A stretch of 64,000 nt of DNA from Pseudomonas sp. G2-4 (GTDB taxonomy: Bacteria; Pseudomonadota; Gammaproteobacteria; Pseudomonadales; Pseudomonadaceae). The notes below the pieces were generated by a model, which searched no databases, was not told the origin of the DNA, and saw only the letters and a program-made list of their open reading frames with translations. Where the stretch lies: contig NZ_CP125957.1 in NCBI RefSeq assembly GCF_030064125.1, positions 4,582,501-4,646,500 of the forward strand, in the 5' to 3' direction. Positions within the stretch are counted from its first letter, which is position 1, and every line of letters starts with the position of its first letter. Below are positions 43,583 through 51,753 of the stretch, in pieces. The position numbers were made by a program, and so were the translations under genes.

Positions 43583-43911
43583 CGTTTTACCCCTTTGTTT
43601 CTTGCATACCAGCTGTTGGCAACGTCGTAATCGGCATGCGTGTAGATGTGTTTGACGTAGAACTTTTGCCGGGTGTAGTTGACTCCGCCTACCACCCTGA
43701 GATTGTTACCGCCTACGTCGATCACAACCCAATTCATCGCGGCTCTGGGCTTGAACAAGTCGACACCGTGCGTACCAAAAAGCTTTTGCAGGTCCGCGAA
43801 CGCCTTGGGGCGAGCCATCTTCAAAATACGTAGGCAACGATCAAGCCCAGCCTTGTCGTTCGGGTACAAAATCGCAGCGTCGTCAAAACGTGATGGCGTG
43901 AGTATATCCAT
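43579..43911 (-). CDS. higB: HigB family toxin
   Basis: A 110-residue RelE-fold mRNA-interferase-type toxin. KPRAAMNWVVIDVGGNNLRVVGGVNYTRQKFYVKHIYTHADYD is the HigB core (quoted in parts: NWVVIDVGGNNLRVV and KFYVKHIYTHADYD), with the conserved His, Tyr and Arg expected for ribosome-dependent cleavage. The start at 43911 is taken because a longer reading would run through the operator at 43944-43971. It is coupled to higA by a 4-bp overlap. It probably cuts mRNA at the ribosome when not bound by HigA. Confidence 0.85.
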   Translation of the reverse strand: MDILTPSRFDDAAILYPNDKAGLDRCLRILKMARPKAFADLQKLFGTHGVDLFKPRAAMNWVVIDVGGNNLRVVGGVNYTRQKFYVKHIYTHADYDVANSWYARNKGVKR

Positions 43912-43943
43912 GGGCGTCCTTGTCTTTGAGCCGATGGTACTCT

Positions 43944-43971
43944 GGTTGTGTTTTTTCACAACCCGGGTTGT
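43944..43971. promoter_or_regulatory. higBA operator: three GGTTGT half-sites
   Basis: GGTTGTG (43944-43950) and CACAACC (43957-43963) form an inverted repeat around six T. CACAACC overlaps a second perfect palindrome, ACAACCCGGGTTGT (43958-43971). It lies 32 bp upstream of the toxin start, where TA operators normally sit. Confidence 0.7.
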
Positions 43972-44050
43972 AAGCCAAGTCGTAACATGGCTTACCGTTT
44001 TCTGGGAACACCTGGAGTTTCTTCTGGAGGGTCAAGGCATCCCTCACAAA

Positions 44051-44278
44051 TCAGCGCAGGATCAGCACCGCCGCCACCGCTATCACGGCCACCACGCCAA
44101 AAACCATTCGCGCGATCCAGGGCGCGGTGAGCCAGACGCCGGCAGCCCCGGCGATCTGCCCGACGTTCTTCTCGGTCAGGCGGAAGCTCGGTTCGCGGAA
44201 AGGGTTGCCGCAATGAGGACAGGCGTAGGCCTTGTCGGAAATTCGGGAAGCGCATTCAGGGCAATCGATCAGACTCAT
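44051..44278 (-). CDS. Zinc-ribbon membrane protein
   Basis: A 75-residue protein with an N-terminal zinc ribbon (CPEC at 6-9, CPHC at 20-23) and a C-terminal hydrophobic helix (FGVVAVIAVAAVLIL). The ribbon probably faces the cytoplasm. Function unknown; such proteins are often accessory. It is monocistronic and divergent from the DUF1206 gene. Confidence 0.75.
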   Translation of the reverse strand: MSLIDCPECASRISDKAYACPHCGNPFREPSFRLTEKNVGQIAGAAGVWLTAPWIARMVFGVVAVIAVAAVLILR

Positions 44279-44489
44279 TGTGCAACCTCAGGGTGAGTGG
44301 AATTTGTGGTCTTCAACAGACTGCTTATTTGCAGTTTTTGTTCGGGATCAGCTTAGTCTTTCGATTAGCGCTGTACGAAAAAACCAACGGCTTCACAAAA
44401 AAACCATAGCCCTGGACACTCGAACACTGATCGAACCCCTCGCAATGCCATGGGTCTGCTCCTGTATGACCTCTTCGGAATCTCCCCCT

Positions 44490-45305
44490 ATGACCCCACA
44501 CCAAAGCCTCGTTTTCCTGGCACGAGGCGGCTATGCCGCTCGAGGCGCTATTTATCTGATCATGGGTATCTTCGCCTTGCTGGCGGCTCGAGACTCAAGC
44601 AATCCGAAAGACAGCCACAGCAGCCTGGAAGCGTTGTTGAGCCAACCGTTCGGCCACGCCCTCGTCGGTCTGGTGGTAATGGGACTGCTCGCCTTCGCCG
44701 GATGGCGCGTGTTGCAAGCCACCCGCGATGTCGATCATCACGGCAACGAACTCAAGGGCCTGGTCATTCGTGCGGGCCTGCTGGCGGGAGGGTTGATCAA
44801 CGGCGCGCTGGCGTTCTTTGCGTTGAGCCTGCTCGTCAGCGGGTTGAAAAACTCCGGCGGTTCCGGCGACGGACACACCCAGGACCTGCTGGCGCGCTTG
44901 TTGTCCTGGGACCATTCGAATGTGTTGATCTACCTTATCGCCCTGGTGCCATTCGGGATGGGTATCGCTCACATCATCAAGGGTTGGAAAGCGTCGTTCG
45001 AGCAGTACTTTGAAGCGGACGAAGACGTCATGCGCTATGTGCGCCCGGTGTCGCGCTTCGGTCTTATCGCCCGTGGTGTCGTCTTCATCGAAATCGCCCT
45101 GCTGTTGATCATCAGTGGCTCGACCTATAAAGCCATGGACCCACCCGGCATGAAGGACGCCCTCGATGCGCTTCAGAGTCTGCCGGCTGGGGGTGTGGTT
45201 TTGATGATGATGGCGTTGGGCTTGATCGCTTTTTCGGTCTACAGCTTTTCCGAAGCGGCCTGGCGCAAGATCAACATGGATGTGCCAGGGATGTCGGACA
45301 CATAG
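44490..45305 (+). CDS. DUF1206 family integral membrane protein
   Basis: A 271-residue inner-membrane protein built of three repeated two-helix units, each beginning with a segment such as FLARGGYAARGAIYLIMGIF, VIRAGLLAGGLINGALAFFA and RFGLIARGVVFIEIALLLI. This matches DUF1206, whose function is unknown. Starts at 44466 and 44490 are both in frame, and neither has a strong ribosome site; 44490 is chosen as closest to the first repeat. The upstream 44279-44489 interval shows nothing definite. Confidence 0.78.
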   Translation: MTPHQSLVFLARGGYAARGAIYLIMGIFALLAARDSSNPKDSHSSLEALLSQPFGHALVGLVVMGLLAFAGWRVLQATRDVDHHGNELKGLVIRAGLLAGGLINGALAFFALSLLVSGLKNSGGSGDGHTQDLLARLLSWDHSNVLIYLIALVPFGMGIAHIIKGWKASFEQYFEADEDVMRYVRPVSRFGLIARGVVFIEIALLLIISGSTYKAMDPPGMKDALDALQSLPAGGVVLMMMALGLIAFSVYSFSEAAWRKINMDVPGMSDT

Positions 45306-45315
45306 CGCTGACTTA

Positions 45316-45816
45316 TTACTGGGCAGGTTGTACGCGACGTAAAAGGTCGTTCAACACGTAGGTGTCCAGGAAAGCTGTGACCTCGGTGACCTGTCCATCC
45401 TTGAATGTCATGTGCCACAGGTAGGTGTTGTTGTAGGGTTTACGATCCAGTGCGGTGGCTTCGCCGTTCCACAGAACCACGACAACATCATCGTCGGCAA
45501 CAATGTTCCGGACGGTAGGGGAAATAGGCGTCGCCAGCCGAGCACTGATAGGGCGTACGGCTTGCTCCATTAAATCTTCCTTGCTGTTGTACACCCCAGA
45601 TACGGGACTGGATCCGGCAACGGTCCATGTGGCATTGGGCGCCAACAGATCGAACACCGTGCCTTTGCCTTGCTGCCAGTTCGTAAACGCCTGGCGCACC
45701 CGATCTGTATTGGTGTTTTGAGTCGCGGTTTCCGATGCCCACACTGGGCTCGCTGAAAGAGCCAGAGGCAGTGCGATAGCTAGAAGGCGTAAAGCCGAAC
45801 TCATCCGAGTGGTCAT
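45316..45816 (-). CDS. Exported nuclear-transport-factor-2 (SnoaL-like) protein
   Basis: A 166-residue protein with a signal peptide (about 1-26, LRLLAIALPLALSASPVWA) and an NTF2/SnoaL-like fold (VRQAFTNWQQGKGTVFDLLA, then WHMTFKDGQVTEVTAFLDTY), which is the standard cone-shaped pocket domain. Ligand or reaction unknown; it is likely periplasmic. GGGAG precedes the ATG at 45816. It is downstream of the MFS gene on the same strand with a 146-bp gap. Confidence 0.8.
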   Translation of the reverse strand: MTTRMSSALRLLAIALPLALSASPVWASETATQNTNTDRVRQAFTNWQQGKGTVFDLLAPNATWTVAGSSPVSGVYNSKEDLMEQAVRPISARLATPISPTVRNIVADDDVVVVLWNGEATALDRKPYNNTYLWHMTFKDGQVTEVTAFLDTYVLNDLLRRVQPAQ

Positions 45817-45962
45817 GATTGTTCTCCCAACAATGCCGTTGATAGGAAGCGCTTGAAGGGGAACCTTAACGGCATGCGTTTGGATGCTGTTGCTCGATAC
45901 TGTTGCGCATTTGCCTGATGCTGTTTGGTGATAAGCACTGGTGCGATTAGAGGGCGTTGACT

Positions 45963-47165
45963 TCATTCAGAGATGGATACTGGTTTCCAGAATCGCCCGG
46001 CCAGCCAGCGACTGACACTCAAGATCCAAGCAACTAAAGCGATCAATCCGACACTCAGCAGCATGCCATTCACACCCGTGCTGCTGATGAGCCTGCCGGC
46101 GATAAAAGGAAACCCGAATACGCCAATAAAGTAGGACAGGCTGAAAAGCAGGAGCGCCTGTGCGGTCAGTCCAGGCGGTGCCTCGTTGGCCGCCAAGCCA
46201 TTAATGACCGAATAGTTGAGACCATAACCAATCCCAAGTAAGGCAGCGGTCAACCCATAACTCAGGCTGTCATGGACCCACACACCGAACCCTGCCACGG
46301 CGATCAACATCAGCGTAGTCAATAGACAAGAAGTCGCGAATGGGTCACGCCTGACGACCCACCCGGCAATCAATAATCGACAAGCGATAGCCGCCCCCAT
46401 GAAACCAACGAAGAACAGCGAGTAGTCAAGGCCCTGACTGGCTGCGTAGCTTGTCTGGAAACTGCCCAGTCCGCCGAAGATCGCGCCCCCCAGCCCCACC
46501 ATAAAAATGGACAACGCTGAACGTGAGCGTAGAACATCCGCCGCCGATTTCAGCCCCATTCGAACCTTATCGCCAGACCGGCGCTCCACCTCGGCGAAAC
46601 CCGTTCTCAACCACCAGAAATACAATCCCCCCAGCAACGCCGAAGCCGCAGCACAGAAGAAAGCCGTCTGGATGGGTAACCCGGCAGAGCTCGCCAACTT
46701 GCCGATGAGAGGGCCGCTGCCGATCCCGGTCAACATGCTGCCCGATAAAAGCGCGAAGCAATGAGTCCGCCTGGCGGGCTCGACCATCGCGGCCACCATG
46801 ATGGGCCCGACCGTGTAAAACAGCCCCCATCCGATCCCTAGCATCAAACCGCAGGCCAACAACGCGATGCCAAGGCCCGACACCAGGGCGAACCCCATCG
46901 ATGAAATGACCAGAAATACGGCGCCAAGGGCCATGCACGGAGCAGCGCCTATGCGCTGCATCAAATGCCCCGAACCGACCACCGCTACCAGAGTACTCGT
47001 CATGGCAACGGCAAAGACTTGTCCAGCATCGCGCTCAGTTCCCCCCAGGGAAGACACCAGCAGCGAAACCAGAAAGGTGGCGCCATAAGAAATGGACAGA
47101 AGAAAGCTGGCGATACAAAACAGACTGAATCGATTGGAGGGCCTGCCGCTGGCGAGCGATGGCAT
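45963..47165 (-). CDS. MFS transporter
   Basis: A 400-residue major facilitator with about twelve helices. The first-half loop reads RIGAAPCMALGAVFL after helix 2, and the second half begins near SIFMVGLGGAIFGGLGSF. The type resembles drug or small-molecule efflux carriers; the substrate is unknown. The start is uncertain: 47165 (MPSLASGR) is used; 47207 is a possible alternative and neither has a good ribosome site. A regulator is not adjacent. Confidence 0.83.
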   Translation of the reverse strand: MPSLASGRPSNRFSLFCIASFLLSISYGATFLVSLLVSSLGGTERDAGQVFAVAMTSTLVAVVGSGHLMQRIGAAPCMALGAVFLVISSMGFALVSGLGIALLACGLMLGIGWGLFYTVGPIMVAAMVEPARRTHCFALLSGSMLTGIGSGPLIGKLASSAGLPIQTAFFCAAASALLGGLYFWWLRTGFAEVERRSGDKVRMGLKSAADVLRSRSALSIFMVGLGGAIFGGLGSFQTSYAASQGLDYSLFFVGFMGAAIACRLLIAGWVVRRDPFATSCLLTTLMLIAVAGFGVWVHDSLSYGLTAALLGIGYGLNYSVINGLAANEAPPGLTAQALLLFSLSYFIGVFGFPFIAGRLISSTGVNGMLLSVGLIALVAWILSVSRWLAGRFWKPVSISE

Positions 47166-47346
47166 CGGTGTTTTTCTCGCGAGTTGAATAGGCCTTTTTT
47201 GTAGCATGGTGGCGCGGGGGGATAGTCATGCTGGTGATGGAGTCAACGTTAGGAAATTCACATCTTTGCTGACAGATCAGGTGTCCTCGATGCGTTGTTG
47301 CACCGGTTGCCGAGGGAGTTGGGCGAGGGTTGACGGGGGCGACCGG

Positions 47347-47389
47347 CGTATATCCAATCGATATACGCGTGTAGACATCAGCTATACAC
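47347..47389. promoter_or_regulatory. Operator region of the DUF1778/GNAT module
   Basis: CGTATATC-CAATC-GATATACG (47347-47367) is an exact 8-5-8 inverted repeat, followed by a second inverted pair GTGTA/TACAC (47369-47389). It lies 117 bp upstream of the antitoxin gene. The remaining bases in 47208-47505 hold no gene. Confidence 0.55.
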
Positions 47390-47505
47390 AGACGTAGTAT
47401 CTACCGCGAAGCCCCCCTCAACGGCATCAATCTCAATCGATAGATCTTTCCAACGACGGATCACATTAAGCGAAGCACCGAGGCATCTCCAAGGCGGGAA
47501 TAAAC

Positions 47506-47793
47506 ATGACCGTATGTATTGAAGAAAAATCCAAGCCCGTTCCCATCAACATGAGAGCGGATGAAAAAAAACGCAACCTGATCGATCTGGCGGCTGCTAT
47601 GTCCGGTCGTGATCGAACCAGCTTTATCTTGGAAGCTGCTTGTCAGAAAGCAGAGGAAGTCATTCTGGATAAACGGCTGTTCCTTCTCGACGACGCGGCG
47701 TTTGACGCATTTGAGCAGGCCATGGAAGCGAATCCAATTCGAGGTAACAAGTGCCTGCATCAACTTCTCGAAAGGCCCAAACGGTGGAGCTGA
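47506..47793 (+). CDS. DUF1778 (TacA-type) antitoxin
   Basis: A 95-residue ribbon-helix-helix antitoxin. The N-terminal VPINMRADEKKRNLIDLAAA, with SGRDRTSFILEAACQKAEE, is the RHH DNA-binding domain; the C-terminal part (DKRLFLLDDAAFDAFEQAME) is the toxin-binding tail seen in TacA/AtaR-type proteins. AAGGCGGGA precedes the ATG. The toxin start codon overlaps its end. It should repress the operon at the inverted repeats upstream. Confidence 0.88.
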   Translation: MTVCIEEKSKPVPINMRADEKKRNLIDLAAAMSGRDRTSFILEAACQKAEEVILDKRLFLLDDAAFDAFEQAMEANPIRGNKCLHQLLERPKRWS

Positions 47794-48272
47794 GGGCGCC
47801 GGAAAAGCTGAACGATGAACACATCCTGGATGAATTCGATTCTGGTGTGGCATCGATCAACGATTACCTCCAAAGACAAGCGCGCAAAGCTCAAGCGGCA
47901 AAACAGGCCGTTGTATACGTGATCTGTCGAAAGGATACGCCGGTCGTCATGGGCTATTACACCCTGTCGAGCGGATCGATCGCACGCGAGAACGTCGTTC
48001 CGAAAAGCCCTCAACGCAACTCTCCAAGCGTGCATCCAGTGACACTCCTGGGGCGCATGGGGGTCACGCTCGCAGCTCAAGGCCAAGGCTTTGCAATTGA
48101 CTTACTGCAAGATGCGATTGAACGAGCGATCACTGCGTCAAGCACCATCGGCTCTACCGCAATGATTGTTCACCCGCTTACTGAACGTCTGTCGAGCTTT
48201 TACATCAAGTACGCCGGGTTTATACCGTGTCCAAGGCTTTCGCCCATTACGCTGATGTTGCCGCTTCGGTAG
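47784..48272 (+). CDS. GNAT-fold toxin (TacT/AtaT type)
   Basis: A 162-residue GNAT acetyltransferase toxin that in known systems acetylates aminoacyl-tRNA and so stops translation. The N terminus VELRAPEKLNDEHILDEFDSG and YVICRKDTPVVMGYYTLSSGS are typical; the acetyl-CoA loop reads LGRMGVTLAAQGQGFAIDLL and a late IKYAGFIPCP completes the fold. The GTG at 47784 is used, since AAAGG lies 8 nt upstream and the N terminus then matches the family; a GTG at 47751 is less likely. It overlaps the antitoxin gene by 10 bp. A tRNA-Ser gene follows. Confidence 0.88.
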   Translation: MELRAPEKLNDEHILDEFDSGVASINDYLQRQARKAQAAKQAVVYVICRKDTPVVMGYYTLSSGSIARENVVPKSPQRNSPSVHPVTLLGRMGVTLAAQGQGFAIDLLQDAIERAITASSTIGSTAMIVHPLTERLSSFYIKYAGFIPCPRLSPITLMLPLR

Positions 48273-48344
48273 CAGTTGATGGATTCAAATCAGAAAAAAG
48301 ACACTCCAGCGCCATACCAGTCCCCACATGGACATTTTCCAGAC

Positions 48345-48394
48345 ACCAAAAACCACAAACCCCCGACTTTCTCTAGGAAAATCAGGGGTTTGTG
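48345..48394 (-). terminator. Terminator of the tRNA-Ser gene
   Basis: CACAAACCCC (48354-48363) and GGGGTTTGTG (48385-48394) form a stem with a partly paired loop; on the minus strand it is followed by a T-rich run (GGTTTTTGG). It sits 12 bp beyond the tRNA 3' end. Confidence 0.75.
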
Positions 48395-48405
48395 TTTACA
48401 AAATG

Positions 48406-48495
48406 TGGCGGTGAAGGAGAGATTCGAACTCTCGATACAGTTTCCTGTATACACACTTTCCAGGCGTGCTCCTTAAGCCACTCGGACACTTCACC
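48406..48495 (-). tRNA. tRNA-Ser(GGA)
   Basis: A 90-nt gene including an encoded CCA. Acceptor GGTGAAG pairs with CTTCACC, discriminator G; the D-arm contains GAGTGGCTTAAGG; the anticodon arm is CACGC-CTGGAAA-GTGTG with anticodon GGA; the long variable arm (TATACAGGAAACTGTATC) marks serine; the T-arm is GAGAG-TTCGAAT-CTCTC. It reads UCC/UCU codons. The neighbouring TacAT-type module lies directly on its 3' side, a usual site for acquired DNA. Confidence 0.96.
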
Positions 48496-48802
48496 GTATC
48501 TCGATAAACTGTTCAGTCTGTCGAGGCGCGCTAATGTAGTCGAAAGCTTTTCCGATGGCAAAGGTTTTTTTCAGAATTTTCATGCGGTTAAGGTGGTCAG
48601 ACATTTCAAACGCGCCGGGGCATGGCAAACCGGCCAATCTTCGGGTTTGCCTATGCGCGGCCCTATAGATGAAGGCGCGGCTGAATGGGCGGCCCAGGCT
48701 GTTTATAGGGTGCAGGGCTGACCGGTGAGTCAGTCACGGCGCTTTACCTGGCCTGCGGCGGTGGGTAACGTCTGCGTCACTTCTCTTACAAGGAATAGCG
48801 TC

Positions 48803-49492
48803 ATGAGCGATCTGATTGCCTACCATCTCGAAGACGGTATCGCGACCCTGACCTTGAACAATGGCAAGGTGAATGCCATCTCGCCGGATGTGATTGCCGC
48901 GTTCAACACTGCGCTGGACCAGGCGACAGCGGATCGGGCGGTAGTGATCATTACCGGGCAACCGGGGATTTTGTCGGGCGGTTACGATCTCAAAGTCATG
49001 ACCGCCGGCCCCAAGGAAGCGGTGAGCTTGGTCACGGCCGGCTCCACGCTGGCCCGGCGCCTGTTGTCGCACCCCTTCCCCGTCGTCGTCGCCTGCCCTG
49101 GGCATGCGGTGGCCAAGGGAGCGTTCCTGCTGCTGTCGGCGGACTACCGGATTGGCGTGGATGGGCCGTTCAGTATCGGCCTGAACGAGGTGCAGATCGG
49201 CATGACCATGCACCACGCGGGTATCGAGCTGGCCCGTGATCGCCTGCGCAAGTCGGCGTTTCATCGCTCGGTGATCAATGCCGAGATGTTCAACCCGCAA
49301 GGCGCGGTGGATGCAGGCTTCCTCGACAAGGTGGTGTCCGCCGAAGAGCTGCAGGGTGCCGCGCTGGAGGCCGCGCGTCAGTTGAAGAAAATCAACATGA
49401 CGGCCCACAAGAACACCAAGCTGAAAGTTCGCAAGGCGCTGCTGGAAACCCTGGACAGTGCGATTCTGCTGGATCAGGAGCATATGGGCTGA
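48803..49492 (+). CDS. Crotonase/enoyl-CoA hydratase family protein
   Basis: A 229-residue crotonase-fold protein. The start MSDLIAYHLEDGIATLTLNNGKVNA is the standard first strand pair; ILSGGYDLKVM forms the oxyanion-hole loop, and ACPGHAVAKGAFLLLSADYRIG the second one. The catalytic glutamates of true enoyl-CoA hydratases are not clearly present, so the reaction is open. AAGGAA lies 7 nt before the ATG at 48803. Single gene. Confidence 0.83.
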   Translation: MSDLIAYHLEDGIATLTLNNGKVNAISPDVIAAFNTALDQATADRAVVIITGQPGILSGGYDLKVMTAGPKEAVSLVTAGSTLARRLLSHPFPVVVACPGHAVAKGAFLLLSADYRIGVDGPFSIGLNEVQIGMTMHHAGIELARDRLRKSAFHRSVINAEMFNPQGAVDAGFLDKVVSAEELQGAALEAARQLKKINMTAHKNTKLKVRKALLETLDSAILLDQEHMG

Positions 49493-49527
49493 CGCTACCA
49501 AGTTATTCAAGGTTCACGCGGACCAAC

Positions 49528-49660
49528 GTGGCGAGGGAGCTTGCTCCCGCTCGGCTGCGCAGCAGTCGTAAAAAGTGCCAGGCGTTTTTTCCTGATGCTT
49601 CGTGTGTTGAAAGGTTTTGGGGCTGCTGCGCAGCCCAGCGGGAGCTTGCTCCCTCGCCAC
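49528..49660. repeat. REPIN (GTGGCGAGGGAGC family)
   Basis: GTGGCGAGGGAGCTTGCTCC at left and CTTGCTCCCTCGCCAC at right, with inner GGCTGCGCAGCAGTC and GGCTGCTGCGCAGCCC. It lies in the 363-bp gap between the crotonase and plsC genes; the rest of that gap shows nothing definite. Confidence 0.88.
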
Positions 49661-49855
49661 AGATCAGCCTTCTTAGATTTGGGCTTTTTCCTACATGCAT
49701 TGTTTAAAATTCAGCAACCGCTCTAGCCCGCTTCTGTCACGTTATTCGGAAACATACGCTTAAACATCGTCCATCTCCTACCTCCATAGCGGCAATTGCC
49801 GAAAACAGTGCACATCCGTACACTGCGCCACCTTTTGTCCCGATGGGGCCTGTAG

Positions 49856-50578
49856 ATGCTGTTTGTACTGCGTATGTTGTTGATGGGACTGCACTTTGTC
49901 CTGGCGGGTGTGCTTGGGGTGATCCTGGGTGTGTGCCGGCCGTTCAACCCGGACAACAGTCGTTTATGTGCCAGGCTATATGCGCTGCCCGCCATGTGCA
50001 TTTTGCGCCTGCGGGTCAGGGCCGATGTTGGCACGCTGGTGGATAAACCCCACAGTTGCGTGATCATCGCCAACCACCAATCCAACTATGACCTGTTCGT
50101 GTTCGGTAACGTAGTGCCGCGCCGTACCGTGTGCATCGGCAAGAAGAGCCTGAAGTGGGTGCCGCTGTTCGGGCAACTGTTCTGGCTGGCGGGCAATGTG
50201 CTGATCGACCGTGGCAACGCGATCAAGGCGCGCCAGTCGATGCTGACCACTACTCATACGTTGCAGCATGAGGACACCTCGATCTGGGTGTTCCCGGAAG
50301 GCACGCGCAATCTTGGCGAGGATCTGTTGCCGTTCAAGAAAGGGGCCTTCCAGATGGCGATAGCCGCCGGAGTGCCAATTGTTCCCGTGTGCGTCAGCAA
50401 CTACATCAAACACATGCGCCTCAATCGCTGGCACAGCGGTGACATCCTCATACGCTCCCTGCCGGCCATTCCTACCGCAGGGTTGAGCATGGATGACATG
50501 CCCCGGCTCATGGCCCAATGCCGTGAGCAGATGCGCGAGTGCATCGCGTTGATGGATCGACAGGTACAAGCCGCTTGA
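49856..50578 (+). CDS. plsC: 1-acyl-sn-glycerol-3-phosphate acyltransferase
   Basis: A 240-residue membrane-bound acyltransferase that adds the second acyl chain to lysophosphatidic acid. An N-terminal helix (about 3-25) anchors it. The catalytic HX4D motif is in IIANHQSNYDLF and the substrate-binding EGTR in VFPEGTRNLGE; FKKGAFQMAIAAGVPIVPV is the third conserved block. It is most similar to the short PlsC type. A strong terminator lies at its stop codon. Confidence 0.92.
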   Translation: MLFVLRMLLMGLHFVLAGVLGVILGVCRPFNPDNSRLCARLYALPAMCILRLRVRADVGTLVDKPHSCVIIANHQSNYDLFVFGNVVPRRTVCIGKKSLKWVPLFGQLFWLAGNVLIDRGNAIKARQSMLTTTHTLQHEDTSIWVFPEGTRNLGEDLLPFKKGAFQMAIAAGVPIVPVCVSNYIKHMRLNRWHSGDILIRSLPAIPTAGLSMDDMPRLMAQCREQMRECIALMDRQVQAA

Positions 50579-50611
50579 AAAGAAAACCCGCCCTCCGGCG
50601 GGTTTTCTTTT
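50578..50611 (+). terminator. Rho-independent terminator of plsC
   Basis: AAAGAAAACCCGCC, loop CTCC, GGCGGGTTTTCTTT: a long perfect stem followed by T-rich sequence, beginning at the stop codon of plsC. Confidence 0.92.
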
Positions 50612-50712
50612 GCCAACGAACTCAGCGGATTTTGCTGACTCTCAAGTAGCAGGAACGCTAAGCTGGTCGTTGCCTGCCACTGCCATTTTCCAATAAGAAG
50701 TGAACTTCCATT

Positions 50713-51684
50713 ATGGGTAGAGTCGTTGCTGCTGCGGTTTACAGCGCCGGAAAGAAAGTCACCAACATTACCCTCGACGAAGGCAGCGCCTGGGCTGCCA
50801 AACCTGGCCACTTTGTGTGGATCGGCCTGGAAGAACCCAGCGCCTTGGAGCTGACCAACCTGCAGCGTCAATTCAATCTGCATGAATTGGCGATCGAAGA
50901 CGCCATGGAGAAGCACAGCCGTCCTAAGCTTGAGACCTTTGGCGACGCGCTGTTTATCGTCACGTATTCGCCGATACGCAAGGACGGCAAACTGCTGTTC
51001 ATCGAAACCCATATCTTTGCCGGTAAGGGCTACATCATCACCGCCCGTAACGGTCACTCAGCGTCCTACGCCCACGTCCGCCAACGCTGTGAGGCACGTC
51101 CTATCCTGCTGGAGCATGGCGAAGATTTCGTACTCTACGCCATCCTTGATTTCGTGATTGAAAACTACCAGCCAATGGGTGAAGCCATTCACGCCGAGAT
51201 CGATGAGCTGGAACGTAACGTGCTGTGCAGCGCCCTGAACGAACGGGATATCCAGAACCTGCACAGCTTGCGCCGTGATGTATTGCGCCTGCGTCGCTAT
51301 GCGGCGCCCATGGTGGAGATCAGCGAAGAGTTACAGAGGCTGGACTTCCCCTTTATCGACAAGAACATGAGTCCGTATTTTCGCGACGTGCAGATTCATG
51401 TCACACGACAAATGGAAGACCTGGCCACCCTGGCGGACATCGCCAGCCAAACCATTGAAATCGGAGTACTGCTGGAGGCCTCTCGCCAGAGCGTGGTGCA
51501 ACGCAAGTTTGCGGCGTGGGCGGCGATTCTGGCGTTCCCCACCGCAGTGGCCGGGATCTACGGGATGAACTTCGAGAACATGCCGGAATTGACCTGGCAC
51601 TACGGCTATTTTCTGGTGCTGGGGTTCATCGGGGTGGGATGTACGGCCTTGTGGGCGAGCTTCAAGCGGTCGGGCTGGCTTTAG
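50713..51684 (+). CDS. corA: CorA-family magnesium/cobalt transporter
   Basis: A 323-residue CorA-type channel. A large cytoplasmic N-terminal domain (1-260) is followed by two C-terminal helices with the ion-selectivity signature YGMNFENMPE between them, then a short tail. KFAAWAAILAFPTAVAGIYG forms the pore helix. It imports Mg2+ (and may pass Co2+ or Ni2+) as a pentamer. It follows plsC but is separated by a terminator. Confidence 0.92.
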   Translation: MGRVVAAAVYSAGKKVTNITLDEGSAWAAKPGHFVWIGLEEPSALELTNLQRQFNLHELAIEDAMEKHSRPKLETFGDALFIVTYSPIRKDGKLLFIETHIFAGKGYIITARNGHSASYAHVRQRCEARPILLEHGEDFVLYAILDFVIENYQPMGEAIHAEIDELERNVLCSALNERDIQNLHSLRRDVLRLRRYAAPMVEISEELQRLDFPFIDKNMSPYFRDVQIHVTRQMEDLATLADIASQTIEIGVLLEASRQSVVQRKFAAWAAILAFPTAVAGIYGMNFENMPELTWHYGYFLVLGFIGVGCTALWASFKRSGWL

Positions 51685-51716
51685 GGCTGCTCTCCTGGGG
51701 AGCTGCGTAGCCTGCA

Positions 51717-51739
51717 TCGCGAGCAGGCTCGCTCTCACA
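51717..51739. repeat. Single REP (GTGGGAGCGAGC family)
   Basis: TCGCGAGCAGGCTCGCTCTC then ACA, a lone, slightly changed REP between the convergent corA and amidotransferase genes. Confidence 0.75.
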
Positions 51740-51753
51740 TTAGAGGGTGATCG

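Noticed and set aside
47751..47783. Earlier GTG start for the GNAT toxin
   Set aside because: It would add 11 residues not seen in the family and lacks the ribosome site that precedes 47784.
48406..48435. Search for a repeat of the tRNA-Ser 3' end (attachment site)
   Set aside because: No second copy of the 3' end sequence was seen by eye in the window, and no integrase gene is present.
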